NCBI RefSeq assembly: GCF_003628125.1
Contig: NZ_RBZU01000018.1
Location: forward strand, 1 to 64,000
Direction of reading: 5' to 3'
DNA length: 64,000 nt
Origin: Pararobbsia silviterrae
GTDB taxonomy: Bacteria; Pseudomonadota; Gammaproteobacteria; Burkholderiales; Burkholderiaceae
In this document: in pieces, positions 1 to 9,282 of the stretch
Layout of the letters: each line of letters begins with the position of its first letter
Numbering within the stretch: position 1 is the stretch's first letter
Made by a program: the position numbers and the translations under genes
Notes under the pieces: generated by a model
What the model was told of the DNA's origin: nothing
What the model saw: the letters and a program-made list of their open reading frames with translations, nothing else
The model's database searches: none

Positions 1-246
1 CGAATAGGTCGCTCACTCAACGTACTGACAAGTTCTGATGAACTTACCTTTACTTGGTGTGAGACTTGATAAATACCTTTGCTATGCCGTCAATCAGACA
101 TCACCGGTCCGAGGACCGATCCGCTGATCCGACGGTGCATCGCTTATCAAGCGCCCACACTTATCGGCTGTTAATTTTTAAAGATCGTTCGCTAGAAAAC
201 TTCACAACTTCGTTTCGCTTTCTGCGTCGCTGCGTTTGCAGCAGAG
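1..246 (-). other. rRNA operon leader (pre-16S), partial, runs off left edge
   Basis: Read on the minus strand, this matches the remembered layout of Burkholderia 16S leaders. A boxA-like antitermination element, GATCTTTAAAAATTAA, lies at 171-186 and is followed by a CAGCCGATAAGTGTGGGCGC block. A segment containing TTGAGTGAGCGACC reaches the window edge. The 16S gene itself should start a short way beyond base 1. The identification rests on recalled leader motifs plus the strong promoter just upstream, not on any rRNA sequence inside the window. The 16S-23S spacer carries similar boxA motifs, but the promoter argues for the operon leader. Confidence 0.75.
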
Positions 247-253
247 AAGCGAG

Positions 254-282
254 ATTATGTACACCTCACTTCGTTTCGTCAA
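254..282 (-). promoter_or_regulatory. rrn sigma-70 promoter
   Basis: On the minus strand there is a -35 TTGACG (277-282), exactly 17 bp of spacer and a -10 CATAAT (254-259), so transcription should begin near base 247. An A-rich UP-like stretch (CAAAAAACTTG) lies just upstream at about 283-293. Near-consensus spacing, an A-rich upstream element and a boxA leader downstream are what is expected of a strong growth-rate-regulated rRNA promoter. Confidence 0.75.
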
Positions 283-616
283 CAAGTTTTTTGCTTTCGC
301 TTCTTCTCGTCGACTGCATCATCGGCTTGAAACCCTTGCCAGATAACGCTCCCAGCTTTACTGCCCACTTCGTGTCCTGCTTTGCGAAGCGCCTCGTTGC
401 GTAACGAGGAGGCGAATCTTAGTCCCTTCATTCGCCCGTGACAAGGGTGTGACGCAAATAATTCTTAGCGCGCACTTAATCGCCCCTCAATCCGCATGAA
501 TCCGAGCCATTGCGCCCTGCACCGGCGCAGCGAATCGCGCGGTATGCAAGCCTGTATTTATTACATAACACTTTCAAACAAACGGCCGATCAGCACGTCC
601 CGACACGCGCGCACGA
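283..616. other. intergenic spacer upstream of rrn promoter
   Basis: This is 334 bp between the rrn promoter and the alcohol dehydrogenase stop. It holds a perfect hairpin, CCTCGTT-GCGT-AACGAGG (392-409), which has no U tract and may act as a Rho-dependent or partial terminator for the leftward dehydrogenase transcript before it enters the rRNA operon. No credible coding frame was seen. The 112-codon frame over 66-404 crosses the promoter and leader and is treated as chance. Confidence 0.5.
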
Positions 617-1780
617 TCAATAAGCCGACGCATAAATCGCCAGCGCGTCGGCCTCGCTGACTTCGCGCGGATTATTCACGAGCAACCGCGTCTGAAGCAT
701 CGCATCGCGCGCGAGGCGTTCGAGATCGCCGTGACCGACGCCGACATCGCGCAACCGGCGCGGGATGCCCGTCGCGACGATCATTTCATCGATCCGCGCC
801 ACCAACGCCGCCGTGCGGGCTTCGTCGCTGCCCTGAGCGGCCGGCGCGACGATCCGCGCGAGATCGGCGTACAGCGTCGCCGCGACCGGCGCGTTGAAAC
901 GCAGCACATGCGGCAACACGAGCGCGTTCGACAAGCCATGCGCCACGTGAAAGATGCCGCCGACCGGATAGGCCAACGCATGCACGGCCGCGACGGGCGC
1001 ATTGGAAAACGCCTGCCCCGCGAACATCGCGCCGAGCAGCATCGCTTCGCGCGCATCGCGATCGTCGGGACGATCGCATGCGATAAGCACGTGCGACGAC
1101 AGCAATTCAAGCGCGCGCAACGCGTACAAGTCCGATATCGGGTTCTTCAAGCGCGCCGACGTATAGGCCTCGATCGCATGCACCATCGCATCGATGCCGG
1201 TCGCCGCCGTCGCCGCACGCGGCAACGCAATCGTCAATTCGGCGTCGAGCACCGCGAGATCCGCATAGAGCTGCGGCGAGACGACACCCATCTTCGTCGT
1301 CTCGCCCGTCGTCACGATCGACACCGCCGTGACCTCGGAGCCGGTACCGGCCGTCGTCGGCATCATCACGAGCGGCAGCCGCGCGTCGCGCACCTTGCCG
1401 ACGCCATACATGTCCTTGAGCGGCTGGTCCGTCGCGAGTAGAACTGCGAGCAGCTTCGCGACATCCATCGACGATCCGCCGCCGAGTCCGAGCACCACCT
1501 CGACCTCGGCTTCACGCGCGCGCCGCGTCGCCTCGAGCACGACATGCTCGGGCGGATCCGCGACGACATCGTCGATGACGGTCACACGCCAGCCATGCGC
1601 GGCCAGGTCTTCGAGCGCGGGATTCAACAGGCCGCTTCGATGCAGGAAGCCGTCGGTCACGACGCCGATACGCGCGGCTTGCGGATACTGCGCGCGAAGC
1701 AGCGCGCCAAGCCGACGCGCCGCGCCGAATTCGACGACGATCGTCGGGACCGTTTGAAAACGAAACGCATTGAATGACAT
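617..1780 (-). CDS. iron-containing (group III) alcohol dehydrogenase
   Basis: A cytosolic NAD(P)-dependent alcohol dehydrogenase of the Fe-ADH family; the substrate cannot be read from sequence. The N-terminal nucleotide-binding half carries GGGSSMDVAK (about residues 100-109). The C-terminal half carries the metal-ligand histidines in MVHAIEAY and AHGLSNALVLPH. The ATG at 1780 gives 387 residues, the normal family length. A GTG at 1834 has a better Shine-Dalgarno (GGAGACAACC) but would add an 18-residue Arg/Ala/Pro-rich tail not expected in the family, so the start is uncertain. It lies 116 bp downstream of otsA on the same strand and could be co-transcribed. Close relatives include 1,3-propanediol dehydrogenase and maleylacetate reductase. 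Confidence 0.88.
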   Translation of the reverse strand: MSFNAFRFQTVPTIVVEFGAARRLGALLRAQYPQAARIGVVTDGFLHRSGLLNPALEDLAAHGWRVTVIDDVVADPPEHVVLEATRRAREAEVEVVLGLGGGSSMDVAKLLAVLLATDQPLKDMYGVGKVRDARLPLVMMPTTAGTGSEVTAVSIVTTGETTKMGVVSPQLYADLAVLDAELTIALPRAATAATGIDAMVHAIEAYTSARLKNPISDLYALRALELLSSHVLIACDRPDDRDAREAMLLGAMFAGQAFSNAPVAAVHALAYPVGGIFHVAHGLSNALVLPHVLRFNAPVAATLYADLARIVAPAAQGSDEARTAALVARIDEMIVATGIPRRLRDVGVGHGDLERLARDAMLQTRLLVNNPREVSEADALAIYASAY

Positions 1781-1896
1781 CGTAGGCGGGTCCGCGCGGG
1801 GCGCGCCGCACGCGCCTCGACGGCGCGCGGGCACACGGTTGTCTCCAGGGACCGGTCTGCCCGATGGCGTCGCCGCGCCGCGTCATCCGATCCCGC

Positions 1897-3297
1897 TTAG
1901 GTATGGGCTTCTTGAAGCGTAGCGAGAAATTGCGAGGTCCACCAGTGGACATCCTGTTCGCGAATCCGCTTGAGCAAGCGCGCATGACGCTGGCGCCGCT
2001 CATGCAACGGCATCGTCAGCGCGCGCTGGATCGCATGGGCCGTGCCTTCCGTGTCATAGGGATTCACCAGCAAGGCATCGCCGAGCTGTTCGGCCGCGCC
2101 CGCGAAGCGCGACAGCACCAGCATGCCCGGATCGTCGGGATCCTGCGCGGCGATGAACTCCTTGGCGACCAGATTCATGCCGTCGCGCAACGGCGTCACG
2201 AGCGCCACTCGGCTTGCGCGAAAGAGCCCGGGCAGGCGCTTGCGCGCGACGTTCCGATGAATATAGCGGACCGGCATCCAGTCGAGTTCGCCGAAGTCGC
2301 CATTGACCGCGCCGCACAGGCTGTCCATCTGCCGGCGAATCTCGCCATACGCTTCGACATCTTCGCGGCTCGGCGATGCGATCTGGATCAGCGTCGCGCT
2401 CTTGCGGTTCTCGGGATAGTGTTCGAGGAACTCGCGAAAGGCCTTGATCCGATTCGGCAGCCCCTTTGAATAATCGAGGCGATCGGCGCCGATCAGCAGC
2501 TTGCGCCGCGAATACTCGTCACGCATCCGCGTGAACATGTCCATCCCTTCCTTGCCTTGCGCAAGGCGCTGGAATTCGTCGACATCGATCCCGATCGGAA
2601 ACGCGCCCGCGCGCATCACGCGATCGAACGCCGAAAAATAGCCGTCGCCGAGCGATTTCGCTTGCGCCTCGGCTTCGACGTAGTGACTGAAGTGCATCAG
2701 ATCCGCACGGCTCTGGAAGCCCACGAGATCGAACGCGAACAACGATCGCATGAGCCATTCGTGCTCGGGTATCGCGGCCATGATCAGCGGCGGCGGCATC
2801 GGTATATGAAGGAAAAAACCGATGCGATTCTTGCAGCCGAGCGCGCGGAGTTCGGAGGCGAGCGGGATCAAATGGTAGTCGTGCACCCAAACGATATCGT
2901 CGGGCTTGAGCAAGGGCATGAGCTTGCGCGCGAACATCTGATTCACGCGCCGATAGCCCGTTGCGAAGCGCACATCGAAGTTCGCGAGATCGAGCCGGTA
3001 GTGAAAGACGGGCCACAGCACGTCATTCGAATAGCCGAGGTAGTACGCATCGTGATCGGCGCGCGACAGATCGACGGTCGCGAGCGTGACCTTCCCCACG
3101 CGCTGCACGTCGACCTCGGGATCCACGCCTCCATTGCCCGGATGGCCCTCGCTATAGGTGTCGACGATCTTGCCGCTCCACCCGAACCACATGCCGCCCA
3201 TTTTTTGAAGGCTTTCGCCGAGTGCGACAGCCAGCCCGCCCGCGGCGGGTTTGCGCAGGTCGGCCGTACGATTTGAAACGACAACAAGTCTGGGCAT
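1897..3297 (-). CDS. otsA: trehalose-6-phosphate synthase (UDP-forming)
   Basis: GT20 glycosyltransferase that makes trehalose 6-phosphate from UDP-glucose and glucose 6-phosphate, a cytosolic step in osmotic and stress protection. The ATG at 3297 is preceded by GAGGAAGC and gives 466 residues, the usual OtsA length. Recognisable motifs are the N-terminal glycine loop [10 protein letters not shown], the phosphate/UDP-binding [15 protein letters not shown], and [16 protein letters not shown] near the C terminus. An upstream in-frame start at 3354 would add 19 basic residues and is less likely. No trehalose-phosphatase (otsB) lies within 15 kb on either visible side, so the second step must be encoded elsewhere or fulfilled by another phosphatase. 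Confidence 0.95.
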   Translation of the reverse strand: MPRLVVVSNRTADLRKPAAGGLAVALGESLQKMGGMWFGWSGKIVDTYSEGHPGNGGVDPEVDVQRVGKVTLATVDLSRADHDAYYLGYSNDVLWPVFHYRLDLANFDVRFATGYRRVNQMFARKLMPLLKPDDIVWVHDYHLIPLASELRALGCKNRIGFFLHIPMPPPLIMAAIPEHEWLMRSLFAFDLVGFQSRADLMHFSHYVEAEAQAKSLGDGYFSAFDRVMRAGAFPIGIDVDEFQRLAQGKEGMDMFTRMRDEYSRRKLLIGADRLDYSKGLPNRIKAFREFLEHYPENRKSATLIQIASPSREDVEAYGEIRRQMDSLCGAVNGDFGELDWMPVRYIHRNVARKRLPGLFRASRVALVTPLRDGMNLVAKEFIAAQDPDDPGMLVLSRFAGAAEQLGDALLVNPYDTEGTAHAIQRALTMPLHERRQRHARLLKRIREQDVHWWTSQFLATLQEAHT

Positions 3298-3408
3298 GCT
3301 TCCTCGCTTGATGAACGCCCGAAATGACGCGCGACGCAGCGCCTTCCGTGTCAAAGCGGTCTCATTGCACCGACAGTGTATGCCCCGACCTCGATATCTG
3401 TGCTCTAC

Positions 3409-3464
3409 GCAGTTTCAAAGCAGCAGTTTCAAAGCGGCAATGTCAAAGCCGCAGTTTCAAAGCG
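3409..3464. repeat. 14-bp tandem repeat, four copies, upstream of otsA
   Basis: The core GCAGTTTCAAAG recurs at 3409, 3423, 3437 (two substitutions) and 3451, an exact 14-bp period. It lies in the 363-bp spacer between the otsA start (3297) and the TetR gene (3661). The remainder of that spacer shows no coding frame I trust and no clear promoter. Four nearly identical units suggest slipped-strand expansion; a binding array is possible but nothing shows it. Confidence 0.7.
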
Positions 3465-3660
3465 TGCTGAGCGCACGTGTCGGCGATCGGATCCTCGATG
3501 ACACGGACATCACGGTTGAGATTACCGATGTCCGATCGCTCAATCGGCAATTTTTGTCGCGCGCAAATCGATATCGCGCTCAAAGAATGAAGCTTGAATA
3601 TACGCGAATATTCGGAATCGTTTTGAAAGGCGCACGATGCGCCAAGGCGACGCTTAGCCC

Positions 3661-4239
3661 TTAGCGGATGCCGAGCGAGGCGAGCATGCATGCGGCCAGA
3701 CCCTTCGCGTCCTCGGCCGAATCGGCGCGACCGCTGACGAGCGCCACCGCGATCGCGCCATCGACAAGCACGAGCCACTGCTGCGCGAGCGCTAAAGGAT
3801 CCGGCACCCCGGCCTGCTCGGCCAGCCCCGCGATGAAATCGAGCAGACGCGCCTTGTGCAGACGCGAGACTTCGAAGATCGCATGCTCGGGCGACTTGAT
3901 TTCCGATGCCGCGTTCAAAAACGCGCAGCCGTGATACTCGCCGCTCGCGAACCACGCACGAAGCACGTCGAACATCCCGAGCAGCTGTTTGGCAGGGGTT
4001 TTCGCACACGCTCGCGTCGCGTCCTCGAACCACGCCATCCATCGTGCATCGCGACGTCTGAGCGCTTCCGCCACCAGCGCTTCTTTCGAATCGAAGTAGA
4101 GGTAGAAGCTTTTGCGCGCGGTCCCGGACTCGCGAACGATCGCATCGACCCCCGTGCCCTGGATGCTCGACGCATAGATGAGCCGCTCGGCTGTCTCAAG
4201 CAGACGCTCACGCGGTCCGGGTATCGATTCGCTCGCCAT
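3661..4239 (-). CDS. TetR/AcrR-family transcriptional regulator
   Basis: A 192-residue one-component repressor. The N-terminal TetR helix-turn-helix spans about residues 10-55 (ERLLETAERLIY, then TGVDAIVRESGTARKSFYLY, then FDSKEALVAEAL). The ligand-binding C-terminal half resembles the TetR_C_33-like group, with a GCAFLNAASEI segment. It follows the DUF1348 gene on the same strand at 142 bp, a pairing suggesting that it controls that gene and itself. The effector is unknown. Confidence 0.9.
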   Translation of the reverse strand: MASESIPGPRERLLETAERLIYASSIQGTGVDAIVRESGTARKSFYLYFDSKEALVAEALRRRDARWMAWFEDATRACAKTPAKQLLGMFDVLRAWFASGEYHGCAFLNAASEIKSPEHAIFEVSRLHKARLLDFIAGLAEQAGVPDPLALAQQWLVLVDGAIAVALVSGRADSAEDAKGLAACMLASLGIR

Positions 4240-4340
4240 GATGTCCTGATTCGAAATCCAATGAAGCGTCGACGCGCTGCGCCGTGCATGGGCTCGACGT
4301 ACGCACGCTGCTGGCGATCAACGCCCAAAAACAAGGCCTA

Positions 4341-4392
4341 AAACCAAAGCCCCAAAATCAAAGCCCAAATTCGAGCCCTGATCAAAGCCCAA
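4341..4392. repeat. degenerate 12-14 bp repeat (CAAAGCCC)
   Basis: Related units CCAAAGCCC, TCAAAGCCC, TTCGAGCCC and TCAAAGCCC start at about 4344, 4358, 4370 and 4382. The array runs over the stop codon of the DUF1348 gene into the spacer before the TetR gene. It is probably slippage-derived. Confidence 0.5.
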
Positions 4393-4858
4393 GCGCGCTA
4401 AGACCCGGATGATCGTCGGGCCGGCGCCCGAGCGGCCAATGAAACAAGCGCTCCGAGGCTTGGATCGGACGATCGTTGATCGACGCATGACGATGCGCCA
4501 TCAGACCCTGCGCGTCGAATGCCCAATTCTCGTTGCCATACGAGCGAAACCACGTGCCCGCATCGTCACGCCATTCATAGGCAAAGCGCACCGCGATCCG
4601 ATTTTCGGTGAACGCCCATAGCTCTTTAATCAGCCGATATTCGATTTCGCGCGACCACTTGCGCGTGAGCAAGGCCACGATCTCGGCACGCGTCTGCGTG
4701 AATTCGACACGGTTGCGCCACCGGCTGTCGATCGTATAGGCAAGCGCGACGCGCTCGGGATCACGCGTATTCCACGCATCCTCGGCCATGCGGACCTTCT
4801 GCGTTGCGGTGTCGAGCGTAAAGGGGGGAAACGGCGGACGGGATTCGATGTTCATCAT
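4382..4858 (-). CDS. DUF1348 / SnoaL-like (NTF2-fold) protein
   Basis: A 158-residue protein recognised as DUF1348, a nuclear-transport-factor-2-fold family. Family features visible are [20 protein letters not shown] near the N terminus, then SRWRNRVEF, the [20 protein letters not shown] core, and a C-terminal [16 protein letters not shown] tail. The biochemical role of the family is not established; members are small cytosolic enzymes or ligand-binding proteins often induced by stress. It starts at either of two adjacent ATG codons (4858 or 4855). The last codons overlap the CAAAGCCC repeat. Confidence 0.85.
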   Translation of the reverse strand: MMNIESRPPFPPFTLDTATQKVRMAEDAWNTRDPERVALAYTIDSRWRNRVEFTQTRAEIVALLTRKWSREIEYRLIKELWAFTENRIAVRFAYEWRDDAGTWFRSYGNENWAFDAQGLMAHRHASINDRPIQASERLFHWPLGRRPDDHPGLSALGL

Positions 4859-5017
4859 GAAGGCTCCGAGAGTGGCGCCATAGTAGAACGATCATTCCAC
4901 CCGGTCAAGTCCACCCATCAAGCCGCCCCATCAAGCCAATCCGCACCGGGGTCTGCACGCTCGCCGCAACCGGACTACAGTGGATGCCCTGCCCCGCCGC
5001 ACGGAGGTCGCCTGCCG

Positions 5018-5662
5018 ATGAGGGACCTGATCAAACGTCTGCGCACCGAATGGCCGAGCGACAGTTTCGACAGACTGATCGCCGCCGCCCAATCGTCGGG
5101 CGAGCCTCACGAGAGCACGCACGTCGAGCGCGGCACGCTGCTCGACACGGTACAGACCGGTGTCGTGCACGTCGTCCATCGCGGCGCGTGCCGCGTCGAA
5201 TACCGACGCACCGGCCTCACGCTCGGCATCGTGCATGCGCCCTATGTGGCGGGCGTGCTCGAAGCCGTCAACGGCGACTGCGGTCTCGTCTATGAATGCA
5301 AAGCGCCGAGCACGGCTATTGCGTTCACGCTCGACGACTGGAACGCCTTGATCGTGCGTTGCGACCTCTGGAAAGACGTCGCGGTCGTGCTCGCGAAATA
5401 TCTCGAAGCAATCTCGATGCGCACGGCGTTTCTGACCGCGAGCTCGGCCTACGAGATCGTCTGCAACGCCTTGCATATCCTCGACGCGCACGCGCCCGAC
5501 CTCAAACGCGATCTCGTCGCGGTGAGCTTCGTGCTCGAACGGACCAAGCTTTCGCGAAGCATCGTCGCGAAGATCATTTCGGATCTGCGCGCGGGCGGTT
5601 ACCTGGAAATCGATCGCGGTCGGCTGATCGCGATCACGCGACCGTTTCCGCTTCGCTACTGA
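5018..5662 (+). CDS. IprA-like winged-helix transcriptional regulator
   Basis: 214 residues with a degenerate cyclic-nucleotide-binding-like beta barrel (to about residue 150) and a C-terminal winged helix. Segments such as GIVHAPYVAGVLEAV and RTKLSRSIVAKI plus LRAGGYLEIDRGRL align by eye with E. coli IprA/YaiV, a regulator reported to affect peroxide resistance. The assignment rests on remembered similarity. ATG at 5018 has GGAGGT nine bases upstream. Its last 29 bp overlap the 3' end of the convergent response-regulator gene, so the two mRNAs are complementary at their ends. Confidence 0.7.
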   Translation: MRDLIKRLRTEWPSDSFDRLIAAAQSSGEPHESTHVERGTLLDTVQTGVVHVVHRGACRVEYRRTGLTLGIVHAPYVAGVLEAVNGDCGLVYECKAPSTAIAFTLDDWNALIVRCDLWKDVAVVLAKYLEAISMRTAFLTASSAYEIVCNALHILDAHAPDLKRDLVAVSFVLERTKLSRSIVAKIISDLRAGGYLEIDRGRLIAITRPFPLRY

Positions 5663-6467
5663 CGTCCGTGACGCGCTCCGTCGAGGCCGGCGCCGGCGCA
5701 TCGGGTTCAGCGACCGCTTCGATATCGCCCGCGAACACATAGCCCCACCCCGGCACCGCGCGGATCGGCAGACCGACCTGCTTTTGCGCCGCCTTGCGCC
5801 GCAACCGGCTGATCATGACGTCGATGACGCGCGGCGAGACTTTCGCCGCGGACTCCGGCGCCGTCCCGATCGCGTCGTGCTCACCGGCCTCACCTGCGTC
5901 ACCTGCCTCTTCCATGCGACGGATCCGTCGATCGGGCGCCACCGAGAAACGCTCCATGAGTTCACGTTCGCCCGCGGTCAGCGCAAGCGCCCTTCCGCTC
6001 GGCGCGACGAGCGTCCAGCCTTTGTTCACGAGACGCCAGAGCGTCGGCTTGCGCGGCTTGTCCGCGGCGCGTTCGTGCGCGGCCGCCGACGCGAGAATAT
6101 CGGCGCCGCGACGCGCGAGCGCGTGCAGCAGCGCGGCGATTTCGGCGGCGCTCGTCTCGGGCTCGACGCAATGATCGGCGCCGAGCAGCAAGGTCCGCAC
6201 GCGCTGCTCGCTGCCTTCGAACGGCGCGTAGGCGATGAGGCCCGCGCCCGGATGCGAGGCGCGCACGCTCGCGATCACCTCGGGCATCTCGGCCGTCGGA
6301 CATCCGACGACGATCAACGGACAGACATCGAGAACAAACGCGCTGTGCAGGGTACGGGGATCGCGGTAGAGGTGGATGGCAAACCCCAACCGGGACAAAT
6401 CACGTGCGAGATTGACTAGCGTGTCATCGTCTCTCGAGAGAAACACGACATGCATACTGCTGTTCAT
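5634..6467 (-). CDS. atypical OmpR-type response regulator (no phosphoacceptor Asp)
   Basis: 277 residues. The N-terminal half has the alternating beta/alpha pattern of a receiver domain (MHVVFLSRDDDTLVNLARDL onward). At the end of the third strand, where the phosphorylated aspartate belongs, it reads PLIVVGCPTAEMP, so classical phosphorylation is unlikely. The C-terminal half is a winged helix ending SRLRRKA...IRAVPGWGYVFAGD, as in OmpR/PhoB proteins, interrupted by an acidic Gly/Glu-rich insert around residue 190. No histidine kinase is adjacent. It may act constitutively or through partner binding. ATG at 6467 is used; the ATG four codons later is an alternative. Confidence 0.75.
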   Translation of the reverse strand: MNSSMHVVFLSRDDDTLVNLARDLSRLGFAIHLYRDPRTLHSAFVLDVCPLIVVGCPTAEMPEVIASVRASHPGAGLIAYAPFEGSEQRVRTLLLGADHCVEPETSAAEIAALLHALARRGADILASAAAHERAADKPRKPTLWRLVNKGWTLVAPSGRALALTAGERELMERFSVAPDRRIRRMEEAGDAGEAGEHDAIGTAPESAAKVSPRVIDVMISRLRRKAAQKQVGLPIRAVPGWGYVFAGDIEAVAEPDAPAPASTERVTDVSSEAETVA

Positions 6468-6893
6468 TACGATTCAGACTCTTCAAGACCTTCGGCGCCT
6501 CGCGATCGCGTACACGAGCGGCCTGACCTTCGGGTTCCACTGCATTCGATGCAAACCGAAACACCGGGCTTGCGTCGTCTCGCGTGCACACGCGATCGCG
6601 GACGAACACCCGCATGATGTCCCCTTGTTGCAATAGATGCCTTCAAGAGTCCATTTTTGGATCGCACCGGCATCGATCGCATCGCGTCGCGCGATGGTGC
6701 ACGAACGCTTAGGGCGCGCGCGATTTCGGTTCGACTCGAATCGCGACGGTGCATGAGCGTCGCGACATCGCGCGTCCGCGCGCGCATTCGAGGGCATGCA
6801 TCTTGCGTCGATCGCGGCCGTCGCCGTCCGCGGTTTCCACCGCGGTCTTCTCAGCGGTGTGCTTTAAGCCGCGTCACGCCCGAAGGATCGCTC
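6468..6893. other. spacer between divergent regulators, no gene recognised
   Basis: This is 426 bp between the response-regulator start and the IclR start. Both transcripts should begin here. Frames read through it on both strands, but they lack Shine-Dalgarno sites and recognisable content. An in-frame upstream extension of the IclR gene to 6657 exists and is rejected as the start. I see no convincing -10/-35 pair. Confidence 0.4.
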
Positions 6894-7766
6894 ATGGCCT
6901 TGCCGCATGCAAAGACACGTCACGACGCCGCACGCCGCGTCGTCGAACCCATCGTGCGAGAGGATCGCACCTCGGTGCAGGCGCTCTCGCGCGCGTTGAC
7001 GCTGCTTGAAATCCTCGCCGACGATGACGATGGCTATCGGCTCGTCGATCTCGCCGAGCGCAGCGGCCTGCCGGCACCGACGATCCATCGCCTGCTCACC
7101 ACGCTTCAGCAGCGTCGCTTCGTCACGTTCGAGAACGACAAGAATCTGTGGCGCATCGGCGCGCAGTGCTTTGCGGTCGGCTCGGCCTTCCTGCCGCGCC
7201 GCGATATGGTCGCGCTCGCGACGCCGATGTTGCGCAGACTGCGCGACGACGCGGGCGAAACCGTCAACGTCGGCGGACTCGATCAAAACGAAGTCCTGCT
7301 GTTGCACCAGATCGAAAGCAAGCAGATGATGCGCGCGATCTCGCGTCCGGGCCAACGCTCGCCGCTCGCCAACACCGCGATGGGCAAATCGATCCTCGCC
7401 TGGTTGCCGTCGGCGCGCGCCACGCAATTGGTCCAGCAGGGTCTGCATCGACTCACGCCGCAATCGATCATGCGCGGCACGGCCCTGCACGATGCGCTCG
7501 ATACGATCCGGCGCGTCGGATATGCGATCGATAACGAGGAAGTCGCGATCGGACTGCGCTGCGTGGCCGCGCCGATCTTCAACGAATTCAGCGAGCCGGT
7601 CGCGGCGATCTCCGTCGTGGGCCCGACGCTGCGCGTCACGCTCGACCGTCTCGACGACTTGAGCAAGCGCGTCATGATCGCCGCATCGGAAATCACGACC
7701 GCGATCGGCGGACGCATGCCCGCCGACTTTCATCAGCTCCTGCAGGCGCGCGTCGCACATACGTGA
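6894..7766 (+). CDS. IclR-family transcriptional regulator
   Basis: 290 residues. The N-terminal winged helix (YRLVDLAERSGLPAPTIHRL, then LLTTLQQRRF) is followed by the IclR effector domain with NTAMGKSILAWLP and the late GLRCVAAPIFNE motif. ATG at 6894 has GAAGGA seven bases upstream. It is convergent with, and 91 bp from, the six-gene amidohydrolase / BMP-transporter operon. IclR proteins usually sit beside the catabolic genes they control, so it is the obvious candidate regulator, with a ring compound or its open form as possible effector. That link is inferred from position only. Confidence 0.92.
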   Translation: MALPHAKTRHDAARRVVEPIVREDRTSVQALSRALTLLEILADDDDGYRLVDLAERSGLPAPTIHRLLTTLQQRRFVTFENDKNLWRIGAQCFAVGSAFLPRRDMVALATPMLRRLRDDAGETVNVGGLDQNEVLLLHQIESKQMMRAISRPGQRSPLANTAMGKSILAWLPSARATQLVQQGLHRLTPQSIMRGTALHDALDTIRRVGYAIDNEEVAIGLRCVAAPIFNEFSEPVAAISVVGPTLRVTLDRLDDLSKRVMIAASEITTAIGGRMPADFHQLLQARVAHT

Positions 7767-7857
7767 CACATACGTAGCGCACGCATCACGCACAGAGCAC
7801 GCACGCGCGCCGCCTGACCGATGCGCGACGCGAGCCGCACGGCGCGCGCCGCATCGG

Positions 7858-9267
7858 TCACAGCACGGGCCAGGTCCTCGGCGCCTGCATGGCCGCCTCG
7901 TATTGCGCGCCGATATCGCACAGCACGCTGTCCGCACCGACGGGCGCGACGAGCTGGAAGCCGATCGGCATGCCGTCCGACGCACGCGCCGCCGGCAAAT
8001 TCAACGCAGCGCATCCCGACATATTGGCGAACGCCGTGAAGATCGCATGACCGCGCGGGCCCACGGGCCGATCGTCGATGACCGCGGGAAACGCCTGCGT
8101 CGCGAGCCACGGCATTGCGGCGGCCGACGGCGTCAGGATCAGATCGTAGTGCTCGAACACGCTCGACAACGCGGACTTGAGCTCGGCGAATTGCGTGAGC
8201 GACTCGTAGTACTGCGCGGCATGTAACTGGCCGCCGGCCTCGGCCATGTTCCGGATTTCGCCGCTGACCTGGGCCGTCCAGTCGCCGTGCCGTTGCAGCA
8301 GCCAGTGGAGTCCCGTCTGGCTGACGACGGACCACGCCTGCCCCAACGCGTCGATATCGAACGGCACATCGCCTTCGTCGACGCGATGGCCGAGCGCGGC
8401 GAACGTCTGCGCCGCTGCCGCCACGCTGCGCGCGATCGCGCCATCGACGGGCGCGTCGCCGAACCGGGGGATGTAGAGCATCCGGCATCGCCGTGACGTC
8501 ACCGGAACGAAATCGTCTTCCGCGAGCGAGGCCGACAGCGGATCGCGCGGATGCGGCCGCGCGATCACGCGCATCACGCGCCGTACGTCCTCGACGGTCC
8601 GCGCGATGGGACCGACAACCTCGCAGTCGTGCAGGATCGTCGCAAACCCATCGGCCCGCGCGACGCGTCCGCGTGACGGCTTCAGGCCGACGAGACCGGT
8701 GTACGAAGCGGGACGACGAATCGAACCGCCGCCGTCGGTCGCGATCGCGATCGGACAGATGCCCGCGCTGACCGCGGCCACCGCGCCGCCGCTCGACCCG
8801 CCCGGCGTCCGGTCGAGATCGAACGGATTGCGCGTCGGCCCGAACAGACGGTTGTCGGTATAGCCCTGCACCGTGAATTCCGGGCAATTCGTCTTGCCGA
8901 CGATGATTGCGCCTGCAGCGCGCAATCGCGCGATCGGCAACTCGTCGACGTTCGGCACGTAGTTCGCGTAGAGCGCGCTGCCCCATGTCGCGCGCATGCC
9001 CGCGACGGGAATGTTGTCCTTGACCGTCATCGGCACGCCGTCGAGCGCGCTCAGCGGCATGCCGTCGCGCCAGCGGCGCGCGCTCTCGGCGGCGGCTTCG
9101 CGCGCGGCGTCGAACGCGCAGGTCACGAGCGCGTTGATCCGCGGATTGATCGCGTCGACGCGCGCCATCACGCTGCGCAACGCGTCCTCGGGCGTGTACG
9201 CGCCGTCGGCGAAACCCGTCGCGAGTTCGGCGGCCGAACACGACCACAAATCACGTTCATCTGCCAC
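7858..9267 (-). CDS. amidase-signature hydrolase (AtzE- or ureidomalonase-like role possible)
   Basis: 469-residue amidase-signature enzyme with an intact Ser-cisSer-Lys triad: Lys83 (TVKDN), Ser158 (GGSSGG) and Ser182 ([10 protein letters not shown]). The 75- and 24-residue spacings equal those of fatty-acid amide hydrolase. It hydrolyses an amide or carbamoyl C-N bond in the cytosol. GTG start at 9267 has AGGA upstream and lies 15 bp after the ring-opening amidohydrolase stop, so it is the last gene of the operon. Amidase-signature enzymes act right after ring opening in cyanurate (AtzE, 1-carboxybiuret) and barbiturate (ureidomalonase) breakdown. The AtzE partner AtzG was not seen. Exact substrate unknown. 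Confidence 0.9.
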   Translation of the reverse strand: MADERDLWSCSAAELATGFADGAYTPEDALRSVMARVDAINPRINALVTCAFDAAREAAAESARRWRDGMPLSALDGVPMTVKDNIPVAGMRATWGSALYANYVPNVDELPIARLRAAGAIIVGKTNCPEFTVQGYTDNRLFGPTRNPFDLDRTPGGSSGGAVAAVSAGICPIAIATDGGGSIRRPASYTGLVGLKPSRGRVARADGFATILHDCEVVGPIARTVEDVRRVMRVIARPHPRDPLSASLAEDDFVPVTSRRCRMLYIPRFGDAPVDGAIARSVAAAAQTFAALGHRVDEGDVPFDIDALGQAWSVVSQTGLHWLLQRHGDWTAQVSGEIRNMAEAGGQLHAAQYYESLTQFAELKSALSSVFEHYDLILTPSAAAMPWLATQAFPAVIDDRPVGPRGHAIFTAFANMSGCAALNLPAARASDGMPIGFQLVAPVGADSVLCDIGAQYEAAMQAPRTWPVL

Positions 9268-9282
9268 GTTCGAGTCCTGTGT

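Noticed and set aside
66..404. 112-codon rightward frame at the left edge
   Set aside because: It runs across the rrn promoter, boxA and leader on the opposite strand and shows no coding signature.
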